Source: Amycolatopsis viridis (GTDB lineage: Bacteria > Actinomycetota > Actinomycetes > Mycobacteriales > Pseudonocardiaceae). Taken from it: DNA of 64,000 nt. This document shows, piece after piece, positions 34,149 to 44,700 of the stretch (position 1 is the first letter of the stretch; the number at the start of each line of letters is the position of its first letter). The DNA lies in assembly GCF_011758765.1 (NCBI RefSeq), contig NZ_JAANOU010000001.1, positions 4,898,001 to 4,962,000 of the forward strand, read 5' to 3'. The translations under genes and the position numbers were made by a program. Under the pieces are notes generated by a model that made no database searches, was not told where the DNA came from, and worked only from the letters and a program-made list of their open reading frames with translations.

Positions 34149-34777
34149 GCCGGCACCTCGGGACGCGCCCGGCGGACCTGGTCGTCGAGGTCGGCGAGGT
34201 CGCGGTACTCCCCGGGGGTGGCCTGCCGGCCGCCGTAGTGCACGGCGTCGAAGAGCTCCGCGCCCTGCCGCAGCGCGTCCCGCGCGGACGGCATCCGGTC
34301 ACCGGCAGCACGCGCGGCCTCGTCCGCGGTGCGCCCGGCCCGCTCGTCCAGCACGCCGCGTTCCTCCAGCACCCGGACCACCGCACGGAACCGGTCACGC
34401 ACGGCGGCGCCGAGCTCCCCGGCGGCGAACGCCCGCTCCGCTGCGTCCCGGTAGTCCTGGGCCGTGCGCGGGGATTCCGCGAACACCGCACCGGGCCGGC
34501 GGGCCGGGCGGGCGAGCGGACCGACCCGCAGCCGCACCACGACGACCACCAGCACCACGACGGCGAGCAGGACGAGCACACCGAACCCGCCGCCGGGCAC
34601 GCTTCCCAGCGCGCCGAACAGGTCCGCGATGCGCTGCACCAGCCAGCCCATCGCCCGGTCGAACCAGTTCGGCTGCGCCTGCGCGTAGACCGGGTCGGAC
34701 AGCTCGGCCCGCGCGGCGCGGCGCGCGTCGTCGGCGTCGATGACGACCGGGACGTCGGCGAGCCACGCGGCGATCAA
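34145..34777 (-). CDS. DUF4129 membrane protein (Rv3690-like)
   Basis: A 210-residue protein starting at TTG 34777, overlapping the upstream stop as TTGA. After an external N-terminal segment (about 1-55) comes one strong membrane helix at about 62-84 (GFGVLVLLAVVVLVVVVVRL). The DUF4129 domain follows, with YRDAAERAFAAGELGAAVRDRFRAVVRVLEERGVLDERAGRTADE and AELFDAVHYGGRQATPGEYRDLADLDDQVRRA. DUF4129 often occurs at the end of transglutaminase-like proteins next to MoxR/DUF58; here it stands alone. Function unknown. The TTG start is inferred from the coupling and lacks a better upstream choice. Confidence 0.75.
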   Translation of the reverse strand: MIAAWLADVPVVIDADDARRAARAELSDPVYAQAQPNWFDRAMGWLVQRIADLFGALGSVPGGGFGVLVLLAVVVLVVVVVRLRVGPLARPARRPGAVFAESPRTAQDYRDAAERAFAAGELGAAVRDRFRAVVRVLEERGVLDERAGRTADEAARAAGDRMPSARDALRQGAELFDAVHYGGRQATPGEYRDLADLDDQVRRARPEVPA

Positions 34778-35772
34778 GCCGTGCCCGCCGCCCGCGCCAG
34801 CTGGAGGTCCATGCCCTCCTTGCGCATCCGCTGATCGATGTAGAGCAGGGCGGTCGTGTTCGCCGCGAACGGCTGCACGATCGTCAGCGCGATCACCTGT
34901 CCCAGCGCGACGACCAGCAGGCCGCCCCAGCCGGCCGGGACCTCACCGGTGATCGTGCCGCCCGCCAGCAGCCGGAACGGGATGTCGATCAGGTACTGGA
35001 GCACCGTCGCGATCAGGCCGGCCAGCAGCAGGATGCCGAAGCAGCGCCACCACGAACCGGACACCAGCTGCCGCGAGCGGCTCAACGACTCGCCGACCCG
35101 TCCGCGCTCCAGCACGAGCGCGGGCGTGGTCAGGCCGAGCAGCGTGAACAGCCAGATGCCGGGAATCAGGCACAGCACCGATCCGAAGCCGACCGCCAGC
35201 GAGTACACGATCGTCGCGCCGAGCAGCGGGAGGAACCGCGGACGCGCCTCGGCCATCGCCTCGGCGAAGGTCACCGGCCTGCCCAGCACGGACTTGCCGA
35301 TCACCACGGTCAGGAACCCGGACAGGAAGGTCTGCGTGAGCACCGTGATGATCAACGCGATCCCGGTCACCAGCCCGGTGTCGCCGAGCGCCTTGAGCGC
35401 GGCGTTCTGGACCTGCTGGTCGGTGGCTGCGGGGCCGAGGTTCTGCAACGCCGACACGTCCGGCAACAGGTACCGGCTGGCCAGCAGCTGCAGCACCGCG
35501 GCGACGACCGCGACGACAGCCGAGGAGCCGAACACCAGCCCGGGGTGGCGGCGCATGGTGGCGATCGCCCCGTCCAGGATCTCGCTGACCGACAACGGGC
35601 GCAGCGGGATCACCCCCGGCTTGCCGTAGCCGGGCGGCGGACCCCAGCCGTACTGCTGGTGGGGCGCTCCCGGCGGCGGCGGGGCGGGCGGGATCGGGCC
35701 TCCGGCGGGAGGCGTGGCGTCGTCGGGCCGGTCCTTCGGATCGGGTCCGGCCCAGCCGCCGGTGTCGCTCAT
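34774..35772 (-). CDS. Multi-pass membrane protein (GDPD membrane-domain-like)
   Basis: A 332-residue protein starting at ATG 35772, with GGAGAAG about nine bases upstream; a GTG at 35790 is possible. The first 60 residues are Pro/Gly-rich and cytoplasmic (PPAPPPPGAPHQQYGWGPPPGYGKPGVIPLRPLSVSEILDGAIATMRRHPGL is read as two parts, a linker and a conserved entry motif). Five or six membrane segments follow. The arrangement matches the glycerophosphoryl diester phosphodiesterase membrane-domain family, which lacks the catalytic domain. It opens the five-gene MoxR operon. Function unknown, probably part of the same envelope complex. Confidence 0.75.
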   Translation of the reverse strand: MSDTGGWAGPDPKDRPDDATPPAGGPIPPAPPPPGAPHQQYGWGPPPGYGKPGVIPLRPLSVSEILDGAIATMRRHPGLVFGSSAVVAVVAAVLQLLASRYLLPDVSALQNLGPAATDQQVQNAALKALGDTGLVTGIALIITVLTQTFLSGFLTVVIGKSVLGRPVTFAEAMAEARPRFLPLLGATIVYSLAVGFGSVLCLIPGIWLFTLLGLTTPALVLERGRVGESLSRSRQLVSGSWWRCFGILLLAGLIATVLQYLIDIPFRLLAGGTITGEVPAGWGGLLVVALGQVIALTIVQPFAANTTALLYIDQRMRKEGMDLQLARAAGTA

Positions 35773-35910
35773 CGGGTCTTCTCCACTCACTGCGGATCGG
35801 TTCGCCGCCCACTCTCGCAGAGCCGTCCGGTACCGGCCACGGGTGGCACGCGGCCGCCGCCGAGTCGTGATCTCCCGGACCGGTCCGGGCGCTGGCTATG
35901 CTGGCGCCCG

Positions 35911-36885
35911 ATGACGCCTCCGCCGCAGCGCCCCCGGGAACCGTTGCCGCCGCCCTCCTCGGCGCCGCGGCACCGGGCACGTCGGCGTTCCACGCGGCCG
36001 GTCACCGCCTTCGCGCTGAGCGCCGTGGCGGTGCTGCTCGCGGGTCTGGTGGTCTTCGTCGCGGTCCGCGCCGGTTCGGGCTCGCCCACCACCACCGCCG
36101 CACCACCGGCGACCGCGGTCAGCGGCGGCAACGCGGCGGGCGCGGCCACCAGTGCCCCGGACGGCGAGAAGATCCTCGCGCTCGCGGACCACCCGATCCT
36201 GCAGAACCCGGACGACGGGCTCCGGAACCTGGCCTGTGAGCTGCCCGGCTGGCACAGCGACCAGTCCTCGGCCGAGGCCTTCTTCACCGCCGCCGACGAG
36301 TGCCTCAACCAGGCGTGGGGCGACTTCCTCCGGCAGCACCACCTGCCGTTCACCCCGCCTGCCCTGCACTTCCCCACCGGCACCCACTTCACCACCGCGT
36401 GCGGCACGATCGCGGTCAGCGTGGCGACCGCGGCCTACTACTGCGACGACAACCTCTACGTCCCCTTCCGCGGCCTGCAAACCGACCAGTACGGCGACAA
36501 CCCGGGCGTGTACCTGGCGCTGTTCGCGCACGAGTACGGCCACCACGTGCAGGAGGTGGCCGGGATCATGGACGCGGTGTGGCAGCAGATCTACGCCGTG
36601 GGGCAGAACACGCCGGCCGGGCTGGAGCTGTCCCGGCGCAAGGAGCTCCAGGCCCAGTGCTTCTCCGGGATGTTCCTCGGCGCCGTGGTCGGCCAGGGCG
36701 GTTCGGTGACCCGGGACATGTACGCGAAGGCGTGGCGGGACCAGGACAGCCGCGGCGACAACACCTCGGGCAGCAACGACCACGGCACCAACGCGCACTA
36801 CGCCCAGTGGTGGCGAACCGGCGCCCAGTTCAACCGCATCGCGAAGTGCAACACCTTCGCCGCGCCCGCCTCCGCGGTCAGCTGA
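35911..36885 (+). CDS. Neutral zinc metallopeptidase (YpfJ-like)
   Basis: A 324-residue protein starting at ATG 35911; a TATGCT about nine bases before the ATG suggests a leaderless transcript. One N-terminal membrane helix (about 34-53, FALSAVAVLLAGLVVFVAV) anchors an extracellular domain with the zinc site FAHEYGHHVQEVAGI near residue 208 and RKELQAQCFSGMFLGAVVGQGG further on. These are the hallmarks of the neutral zinc metallopeptidase family (PF04228). Four or more cysteines outside the active site may form disulfides. Its end overlaps by 8 bp with the convergent small membrane protein. Confidence 0.85.
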   Translation: MTPPPQRPREPLPPPSSAPRHRARRRSTRPVTAFALSAVAVLLAGLVVFVAVRAGSGSPTTTAAPPATAVSGGNAAGAATSAPDGEKILALADHPILQNPDDGLRNLACELPGWHSDQSSAEAFFTAADECLNQAWGDFLRQHHLPFTPPALHFPTGTHFTTACGTIAVSVATAAYYCDDNLYVPFRGLQTDQYGDNPGVYLALFAHEYGHHVQEVAGIMDAVWQQIYAVGQNTPAGLELSRRKELQAQCFSGMFLGAVVGQGGSVTRDMYAKAWRDQDSRGDNTSGSNDHGTNAHYAQWWRTGAQFNRIAKCNTFAAPASAVS

Positions 36886-37336
36886 CGCCGGCCGCCGCGT
36901 CCCGGCGTGGGCCGCGGCGCACCAGGAACGCGTAGGTTCCCCCGCCGAGGCAGCTCAGCGCGAGCAGCGCGAGCCCGACCGGGCGGCGCACACCGTCGTG
37001 ACCGGTCACCACGTCGGCCAGGTGGACCTGGATGTCCTGGGTGTCACCGTCCCCGGCGGAGGCCGGCACGGTGACGTCGACGCGGTCGTTCGGGTCGTGC
37101 CCGCACGCGTCCAGCGTGCCGGTGCGCTTCCGGCCGTCCAGGGTGATCTCCACCGTCTCCTGCGGGTCGGCCGCCGAGCACTCCGCGCCCTTCGTGACGG
37201 TGGCCTGCGCGACCGTGCCCTGCGCGGCGGACGCGGTGCCCAGCACGCCCGGGCCCGCCCACCACACGGCGGTCACGATGGCGATGCCGACGACCACGGC
37301 GACGGCGACGGTGTTCCAGCGCAGCACGGCTCCCAT
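36878..37336 (-). CDS. Hypothetical two-TM membrane protein
   Basis: A 152-residue protein with membrane segments at about residues 9-27 (AVAVVVGIAIVTAVWWAGP) and 118-137 (VGLALLALSCLGGGTYAFLV) enclosing an extracytoplasmic part of about 90 residues. That loop has two Cys (GAECSA and DACGHD) that could form a disulfide around VEITLDGRKRTGTLDACG. I do not recognise the family. It starts near 37336 and lies downstream of a hairpin that ends the previous operon, so it has its own promoter or depends on read-through. Confidence 0.6.
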   Translation of the reverse strand: MGAVLRWNTVAVAVVVGIAIVTAVWWAGPGVLGTASAAQGTVAQATVTKGAECSAADPQETVEITLDGRKRTGTLDACGHDPNDRVDVTVPASAGDGDTQDIQVHLADVVTGHDGVRRPVGLALLALSCLGGGTYAFLVRRGPRRDAAAGVS

Positions 37337-37358
37337 GCTCCCAGACGGCCGGTGGGAT

Positions 37359-37380
37359 GCCCACCCGCCCGCGGGTGGGC
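37359..37380 (-). terminator. Hairpin ending the adnA-adnB-channel operon
   Basis: Perfect 10-bp stem GCCCACCCGC / GCGGGTGGGC with a 2-nt centre, beginning 9 bp past the stop of the potassium-channel gene on the minus strand. Confidence 0.65.
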
Positions 37381-37388
37381 CGGATCTC

Positions 37389-38459
37389 TCACTCGACCTG
37401 TTCTGCAGGGGTCACTTTCCGCACATACAGCAGCCGGTCGCCCGGCTCGATGGCGTCCACCGCCGGCGAGTCCACCCGGTGCAGCTGCCCGCCACGCACC
37501 ACGCCGAGCACGATGTCCGGCAGGTGCCGGGGCGAGCCGCCCTCCTCGGACTTCTCCGCGGGCCGCTCGGCGATCGCCAGGCCGGACTCCGGGGTCAGCA
37601 GGTCCTCGAACATGTCGACGACCACCGGCGTGGACGTGGCCATGCCGAGCAGCCGTCCCGCGGTCTCGCTGGAGACCACCACCTGGTTGGCGCCGGACTG
37701 CTTGAGCAGGTGGACGTTCTCCGCTTCGCGCACCGACACCACGATGTGCGCGTCCGGCGCCAGCTCACGCGCGGTGAGCGTGGCCAGCACCGCGGAATCG
37801 TCCCGATCCGCGGCGACGACGACCGCGCGCGCCCGCTGCACCGCCGCCACCCGCAGCACGTCCGAGCGGGTGGCCGAGCCGTGCACCGTGACCAGGCCCA
37901 TCGCGGCGGCCGCGTCCAGCGCCTGCTGGTCGGTGTCCACCACGACGATCTTGTTCGGCTCGACGGCCTCGTCGCCGAGCAGCGTCTTGACAGCGGACCG
38001 GCCCTTCGTCCCGAACCCGACGACCACCACGTGGTCCCGCACCCTGGACCTCCACTTCTGAATCCGGAACGCCTGCCGTGACCGTTCGGTCAGCACCTCG
38101 AGCGTGGTGCCGACCAGGACGATGAGGAACAGCACCCGCAGCGGCGTGATCACCAGGACGTTGATCAGCCGGGCGGTGCTGGTCACCGGCGTGATGTCGC
38201 CGTAGCCGGTGGTCGAGAGCGAGACGGTCGCGTAGTAGAAGCAGTCCAGCAGCGACAGTCCGTCGTCGTTGACGTCGCGGTAACCGTCCCGGCCCAGGTA
38301 GACCAGGAACACGGCGGCCACCAGTGCGACCAGCGCCCACAGAACCCGTCTGCCGATGGATCGGATGGGGCTGACCGACGGCTCGGGCATCCGGACGACG
38401 CCGACGGGCGACGGGTCCGGTTCGTCCGCGACACGCACCCGCGGATCGTAAACGATCAA
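37389..38459 (-). CDS. Potassium channel with RCK/TrkA-N domain (Rv3200c-like)
   Basis: A 356-residue protein with two membrane helices around a pore loop. TM1 is at about 36-55 (LWALVALVAAVFLVYLG), then the selectivity filter SLSTTGYGDITP near residue 83, and TM2 at about 98-118. A cytoplasmic RCK domain follows, with the dinucleotide-fold VVVVGFGTKGRSAVKTLL and IVVVDTDQQALDAAAAMGLVTVHGSATRSDVLR, and a TrkA-C-like end. I choose TTG 38459, which overlaps the adnB stop as TTGA and gives the length I recall for the M. tuberculosis homologue; GTG 38438 and ATG 38390 are alternatives. It sits in the adnA-adnB operon, as in mycobacteria. Confidence 0.8.
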   Translation of the reverse strand: MIVYDPRVRVADEPDPSPVGVVRMPEPSVSPIRSIGRRVLWALVALVAAVFLVYLGRDGYRDVNDDGLSLLDCFYYATVSLSTTGYGDITPVTSTARLINVLVITPLRVLFLIVLVGTTLEVLTERSRQAFRIQKWRSRVRDHVVVVGFGTKGRSAVKTLLGDEAVEPNKIVVVDTDQQALDAAAAMGLVTVHGSATRSDVLRVAAVQRARAVVVAADRDDSAVLATLTARELAPDAHIVVSVREAENVHLLKQSGANQVVVSSETAGRLLGMATSTPVVVDMFEDLLTPESGLAIAERPAEKSEEGGSPRHLPDIVLGVVRGGQLHRVDSPAVDAIEPGDRLLYVRKVTPAEQVE

Positions 38460-41400
38460 CGTTCCCCCCGCCAGGGCTCCGGAACGCCGCGGAGCAGGTC
38501 CCGCAGGCCGTCGCCGTCCAGCAGGTCCACCGGGCGCACGGTGCGGTTCTCGCGCACGTAGTGGAAGGCTGCCCGCACCTTCTCCAGCGGGGTGCCGGAC
38601 AACGACGCCCACGCCAGCCGGTAGGCCGCGAGCTGCACGGCGAGCGCCGCCATCCGGCCCTCCTCCGGCACCGCGCCGGTCTTCCAGTCCACGACGGTCC
38701 ACCCGCCGTCCGGATCGGCGAACACCGCGTCCATCCGCCCGCGCACGGTCACCCCGTCCACCTCGGTGGAGAACGGCACCTCGACCTCGTGCGGGGTGCG
38801 CAGCGCCCAGTCGCCGCGGTCGAAGGCGTCCCGCAGCGCATCCAGCTCGTCGTCGCCGGCCTCGTCCGGGTCGGCGGCGCCGGGCAGCTCGTCGAGGTCG
38901 AACAGCCGGTCGCCGGCGAACCGGCGTTCCAGCCAGCCGTGGAACGCGGTGCCACGGCGCGCGAAGGTGTTCGGCGGAACCGGCAGCGGCCGGCGCAGGC
39001 GGCGGGCCAGCGCGGCCGGGTCGGCGGCGAGCTCGACGAGCTGGCTCACCGACAGGTGGTCGGGCAGCGTGACCTGCTCCTGCGTACCGGCGCGGCTGGC
39101 GTACTCGGCCAGCAGGACGTCGGTGTCAGCGATCCAGCCGTCCGGGTCGTCGCTGTGGCCACCGTCGTCACTTTCGTCTCCGTCGTCGGTCTCCTCGCCC
39201 TCGGCCAGTGCGGTGCGCACCAGGTCGGCGCCCTCGGCCACCGCGTCGCGCCGCCCGGTCAGCGGATCGGACGGCCACTGCGCCGACCGGGCCTGGCTGA
39301 CCAGCGGGTTCTCCTCGTCCGCGGGCGGTTCCGCGGCCCACGTGGCGATCTTGCCGATTCCCTCGCGGGCGAGCTCGCCGACCTCCAGCAGGAAGTCCGA
39401 AGGCCCCTTGGGACGGGTGCTCGTCTCGTTCCACCAGTGCCCGGAGACGAGGAGGGCGCGCTCGGACCGGGTGAGCGCGACGTAGCAGAGGCGGCGTTCC
39501 TCGTCCGCCTCGCGCTCGGCGAAGTCCTGCTCGTGGATCTCGAACGCCTCGGTGATCTCCTTGCGGTCCATGCCGTCGGACACGCGCAGCTTCGGCAGGT
39601 CCGCCGAGTCGCCGCGCAGCGCCGCCGGCAGCGAGGTGACGGTGCGCAGCCAGGACGAGGACCGGCGTTTGTTGGGGAACACCTCGCGGGCCAGGTGCGG
39701 CACTGCGACGACCTCCCACTCCAGCCCCTTCGCGGAGTGGACCGTGAGCACCTGCACCCGGTCCGGCAGGACCTCGACCTCACCGGGGGTGAGGCCGTCC
39801 TCGGCGTGCGCCGCCGTAGCCAGGTAGTCCACAAAGGACATCAGTGTGGCGTTCGGCGAGGTCTCGGCGAAGTCGGTGACCACGTCGGCGAAGGCGTCCA
39901 GGTGCGCCCGGCGGGCACTGCCGGGGCGGGCCTGGGCCTCGACGTCGAGCAGCAGCGTGCGCTCGACGTCGGCGACCAGCTCCGGCAGCGACTGGTCGAG
40001 GCGGCGGCGCAACGCGGCCAGCTCGTGGCCCAGCTCGCGGATCCGGCGGTAGCCCTCCGGCGAGTAACGCCTCGGGTCACCCGGGTCGTCGATGGCATCG
40101 ATCAGGCCGGTCTGCTCGGCACGCTCGGCGAACAGACCGTCCATTCCGGACTCTTCGGTGGGTGGCGGCGCGGAGATCTCGTTGGCGCGCCGCCACAACG
40201 CGGCGAGGTCGGCGGCCGCCAGGCGCCAGCGGGCGCCGGTGAGCAGACGTGCCGCGGCGGTGCCGGCCAGCGGGTCGGCGAGCACGCGCAGGGTGGCGAC
40301 GAGGTCGGCCACCTCGGGCTCGTCCAGCAGCCCGCCGAGGCCGACGACCTCCACCGGCAGGCCGCGGGCCCGCAGCTCGGCGGCGATCGGGGCCATGTCG
40401 GCGCGGCGCCGGACGAGAACCGCCGCGGTGGGCGGGGCGCCGTGTTCGGCCTGGTGGCCGAACCAGCGCTGGGCGAGCGCACCGGCGACCCACTCGCGTT
40501 CGGTGCGGATGTCCGGCAGCAGGGCGACCTCGATGTCGGCCGCGGGCGCGTCGTCCCGGGCCCGCAACCGTTCCACGCCGAGGCCGCGGGCACGCAGTGG
40601 TTCGGCGATGCCGTTGGCGAGCACCAGGACCTCGGCGGGGTTGCGGAAGCTGGTGAGCAGGCCGTACTCGTGAGCGGGCCGGAGACCGGTACGCGGGAAG
40701 TCGGTGGTGAAGCGGGGCAGGTTGGCCGCGCTGGCGCCGCGCCAGCCGTAAATGGCCTGGGCGGGGTCGCCGACCGCGGTGACCGGCATCGGCTCGTTCC
40801 CGGTGCCGCCGAACAGCGAGCGCAGCAGGATGCGCTGGGCGTGGCCGGTGTCCTGGTACTCGTCGAGCAGGACGGCGCCGTAGCGGGCGCGTTCGCCCTC
40901 GGCGACCTGCGGGTGACCGCTCGCCAGCGTCGCGGCGAGCGACATCTGGTCGGCGAAGTCGAGCGCGCCCTCCGCGCGTTTGCGGCGCTGGTACTCCTCG
41001 ATGAGCGGGATGAGGGAGAGGCGGAAGGTCTGCGCCGCGATGATGTCGGTGAGGCTCTTCGGCATGGCCGCGCGCTGGCCCTTGGCTCGCGGGGCGCGTT
41101 CGATGAGGTCGCACAACCAGCGCGTGTAGCTCGCGAGCTGCTCCTCGGTGACCAGGTGCTCGCCGAGTTCGCCGGTGAGGGCCAGCAGCTGGGCCGTGAC
41201 CGAGGCCGGCACGCGGTCGGTGTCCAGGTCCGCGTCCCAGGTGGACACCACCCGGTGGGCGAGCTGCCAGGAACTGGTCTCGGACAGCAGGCGGACGCCG
41301 GGCTGCACCGGGAGGCGGAGGCCGTGTTCGGCCAGCAGGCGGCCGGCGTAGGCGTGGTAGGTGAGCACGGTCGGCTCCCCGGCGAGCACCGCGGCCCGGC

Positions 41401-41713
41401 GCGCGCCGCCGGGGTCGAGGCGGTCGAGCAGGCCGGACCCGGCGAGGCGGCGCAGGCGGGCGCGGACCCGGTCGGCGAGCTGGCGGGCGGCCTTGCGGGT
41501 GAACGTGAGGCCCAGGACGCGATCCGGGGTGACGAACCCGTTGGCGACGAGCCACACCACCCGCGCGGCCATGGTTTCGGTCTTGCCGGCGCCCGCCCCG
41601 GCGACGACGAGCGCGGGCTCGATCGGCGCCGCGATGACCGCCGCCTGTTCCGGGGTCGGCGGGTGCAGGCCCAGCGCGTGCGCGACTTCGGCCGGGCTGG
41701 CCAGTTGCGTCAT
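38456..41713 (-). CDS. adnB: Helicase-nuclease AdnB subunit
   Basis: A 1085-residue UvrD-like motor with a C-terminal RecB-family nuclease. Walker A is AGAGAGKT at residues 38-45, and GLTFTRKAARQLADRVR (motif Ia) follows. The DEYQDT Walker B is near residue 285, GDPAQAIYGWRG (motif III) near 315, and VLTVHSAKGLEWEVVAVPHL and CYVALTRSERALLVSGH lie further on. The nuclease has GRMDAVF and VVDWKTG near residues 995-1010. AdnAB is the actinobacterial end-resection machine replacing RecBCD, with AdnB the leading motor in mycobacteria. It lies directly downstream of adnA and shares a stop/start overlap with the channel gene. Confidence 0.9.
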   Translation of the reverse strand: MTQLASPAEVAHALGLHPPTPEQAAVIAAPIEPALVVAGAGAGKTETMAARVVWLVANGFVTPDRVLGLTFTRKAARQLADRVRARLRRLAGSGLLDRLDPGGARRAAVLAGEPTVLTYHAYAGRLLAEHGLRLPVQPGVRLLSETSSWQLAHRVVSTWDADLDTDRVPASVTAQLLALTGELGEHLVTEEQLASYTRWLCDLIERAPRAKGQRAAMPKSLTDIIAAQTFRLSLIPLIEEYQRRKRAEGALDFADQMSLAATLASGHPQVAEGERARYGAVLLDEYQDTGHAQRILLRSLFGGTGNEPMPVTAVGDPAQAIYGWRGASAANLPRFTTDFPRTGLRPAHEYGLLTSFRNPAEVLVLANGIAEPLRARGLGVERLRARDDAPAADIEVALLPDIRTEREWVAGALAQRWFGHQAEHGAPPTAAVLVRRRADMAPIAAELRARGLPVEVVGLGGLLDEPEVADLVATLRVLADPLAGTAAARLLTGARWRLAAADLAALWRRANEISAPPPTEESGMDGLFAERAEQTGLIDAIDDPGDPRRYSPEGYRRIRELGHELAALRRRLDQSLPELVADVERTLLLDVEAQARPGSARRAHLDAFADVVTDFAETSPNATLMSFVDYLATAAHAEDGLTPGEVEVLPDRVQVLTVHSAKGLEWEVVAVPHLAREVFPNKRRSSSWLRTVTSLPAALRGDSADLPKLRVSDGMDRKEITEAFEIHEQDFAEREADEERRLCYVALTRSERALLVSGHWWNETSTRPKGPSDFLLEVGELAREGIGKIATWAAEPPADEENPLVSQARSAQWPSDPLTGRRDAVAEGADLVRTALAEGEETDDGDESDDGGHSDDPDGWIADTDVLLAEYASRAGTQEQVTLPDHLSVSQLVELAADPAALARRLRRPLPVPPNTFARRGTAFHGWLERRFAGDRLFDLDELPGAADPDEAGDDELDALRDAFDRGDWALRTPHEVEVPFSTEVDGVTVRGRMDAVFADPDGGWTVVDWKTGAVPEEGRMAALAVQLAAYRLAWASLSGTPLEKVRAAFHYVRENRTVRPVDLLDGDGLRDLLRGVPEPWRGER

Positions 41714-41765
41714 CGGGTTTCTCCCCCGGCTCGTGCCGCGGGCCGCGCGCTCCCGATGGCACCGG

Positions 41766-44700
41766 TCACGGCCCCGTCACCTGCCTGCCCTCCGGCCGCA
41801 ACGGGCAGGTGCCCTTCGCCGGGCACCGGTCGCAGTCCGGGTTTTCCGTGGCGTCGTACTCCGGCCCGGTGGCGGACGCCGCGACCTTCCGCACGAGCTC
41901 GAGCCACTCGCGGCCGCTCTCCTCGTCCAGCGCGGGCTGTTCCCGCACCGCCGCGCCCGTCCGGTTGTGGGACTTCGCCAGGTAGACCAGCTTCGCGCCC
42001 CCCGGGCGCCGCGCATCGCCGAACGCTCCCAGCAACACCGACAGCTGGTAGGCCGCCAGCTGCGGGTTGAGCTCCGCGTCCGCGGCGCTGACCACGGTCT
42101 TCCCGGTCTTCAGGTCGACGATCACCGGGCGGCCGTCGCGGTCGTGCTCGAGCCGGTCGACCCGGCCACGCAACTTGACCAGCAACCCGTCCGACCCCAC
42201 CGGCAGTTCGACCTCGATGTCCTGCTCGATGCCCATCTGCCGCAACTCGTGCCGGGACGTCTCCAGCCACGCCAGGAAGTTCCGCACCATCTGCTCGACC
42301 CGGTTCCGTTCCCGCCGCGAGAACCACGGCGCGCCCGCGTCGACCCTCGCCCACGCCTCGTCCAGCGCCCGGCGCAGCCCTTCCTCGTCCATGCCGCCCG
42401 CCGCGGCCTGCGCCAGCTCGTGCACCAGCGTGCCGGTGATCGCCGCGAGCTGGGCCGGGTCGCTGCCGCCGTGCCGCTCGATCAGCCACCGCAGCGGGCA
42501 CTTCTTCAGAGTCTCCACAGTGGACGGGGAAATCCGGACGACGTCGCCGGTGGCGTAGAGCGGCGCGTGCGTCGACGGCTCGACCGTGCCGTACCACGAA
42601 TCCGGGTGCGCGCCCGGTACCCCGGCCCGCGCCAGCCGCGCCAGCTGCCGCGCCGCCCTGGCCCGGCGCTCCGGCTCCACCTCCGGATCGCACACCGCCC
42701 GCCGCAGGTCACCGACCAGCTCGGCCAGCACCAGCGACCGCCCCGGCGGCTTGACCCGGGAGTCCAGCCCGGACTCGTCGGCGGTGTTCGCCTCCAGGTC
42801 GTCGACGAACCGGGAGGGCTGCTCGTCCTCCCCGATCACCGCGCTGACCAGCAACGTCCGCTTCGCCCGGGCGGCAGCGAGGTAGAACAGCCGCCGCTCC
42901 TCGGCGAGGATCGGCGCGGTGGCCGAGACGGTCTCCTCCTCCAGCCCGGACAGCAGGTCCACCAGCCGCTCGACCCCGAGCAGCGACCCCCGCAGCCGCA
43001 GGTCCGGCCAGCTGCCCTCCTGCACGTTCGCGACGGCCACCACCGTCCACTCGCGACCCGCGGCCCCGTGCGCGCTCAGCAGCGAAACGCCCGCACCGCG
43101 CATCGCCACCGGCGCCAGGCTGTCACCGGCGATGTTCTGCGCGGACAGGTAATCGGCAAAGGCCGCCACGCTCGCCCTCGGCAGCCGGTCGACGTAGGTG
43201 CCGGCGGCGTGGAACAGGGCCACCACCGCGTCCAGATCGCGGTCGGCCTGCGCACCGAGCGTGCCGCCACGCGCGGACAGCCGGACCCACCGCTTCTGCA
43301 GCCCGCTGTCCCGCCACACGTCCCACAGCACCTGCTCGACACCGGCGCCGCGCTCGATGGCCGCGCGGGCGGCGGCGATCAGCCCACCCACCCGGCGGAT
43401 CGGTGCCGCCTCGCCCTCCGCGAGGCCGCCGAGCTTGTCGTTGTCCCGCAACACTTCCACGAGCAGCTCGTCGCTGGACCGCTCGCCACCGCCGGCCAGT
43501 TCCAGCCGGCGCAGACCGCGGCGCATCCGCCGCAGCGCCAGCGGATCCGCGCCGCCGAGCGGCGACGCCAGCAGCATCTCGGCGGTGTCGGCGTCCAGCA
43601 GGTCCGGATCACCGGCCACCCGCAGCACCGCGAGCAGCGGCCGGACGGCGGGCTGGCGGGCCAGCGGCAGCTCCTCCGCGGCGGACGCGATCGGCACCCC
43701 GGCAGCGCGCATCGCACGCTGCAACACGGGCAGCGACCGGGCCGGCGAACGCACCAGCACCGCCATGTCCGACCACGGCACCCCGTCGATCAGGTGCGCG
43801 CGGCGCAACTGGTCGGCGACCCAGCTCGCCTCCGCGGACGGCGTCGGCAGCAACCGCACCTTGACTTCACCCGGCTCGGACCCGGGATCGACGCTGATCG
43901 CGCGGTGCCGGTTGGCGCCCGGCAGGGTGGCGCCGAGCTTCCGCACCGCCTCGTGCACGGCCAGGCTCATCCGGTGCGTGCGGGTCAGTGTCACGGTGCG
44001 CGCGCCGTCGGCGTCGGCGCGGGTCAGCAGGTTCGGATCGGCGCCGCGGAAGGAAAAAATCGCCTGATCCGGGTCGCCGGCCACGACGAAGTCCTCGGCC
44101 GCCGTGCCGAGCAGCCGCAGCAGCCGGAACTGCAGGTGGTCCAGGTGCTGGGCGTCGTCGACGAACACGTGCCGGATCCGCGCCTGCTCCCGCGCCAGCA
44201 GGTCCGGATCGCCTTCCAGCTCGACGAGCGCGCTCGCGACCAGCTCGGCGGCGTCCAGGGCCGGTGAACCGGGCGCGCCCAGCGCGTTGCCGCCCGCGCC
44301 CTGCAACACGGTGACCTCTTCGTACTGGCGCCAGAAGAGGCCGGCGGCGACCCACTCCGGACGGTCCTTGCGGCGGCCGAGCTTGACCAGGTCCTCCGGG
44401 CCAAGGCCGCGCTCGGCGGCACGCAGCAGCAGGTCCCGCAGTTCCTCGGCGAACCCCGGTACGGCCAGCGCGGGACGCAGCTGCTCGGGCCAGTTCTCCG
44501 CGCCCTGCGCGAGGTCGCCGGCCAGCAGATCGCGGACCACCACGTCCTGCTCCGGGCTGGACAACAGCCGCGGCGCCGGCACGTCCTGCAGCCCGGCCTG
44601 CAGGCGCAGCAGCGAGAACGCGTACGAGTGGACCGTCCGCACGATCGGCTCCCGGATCGTGCGCGGCAACCCACCGCTCTCGCGGGCCGTGACGCGCCGC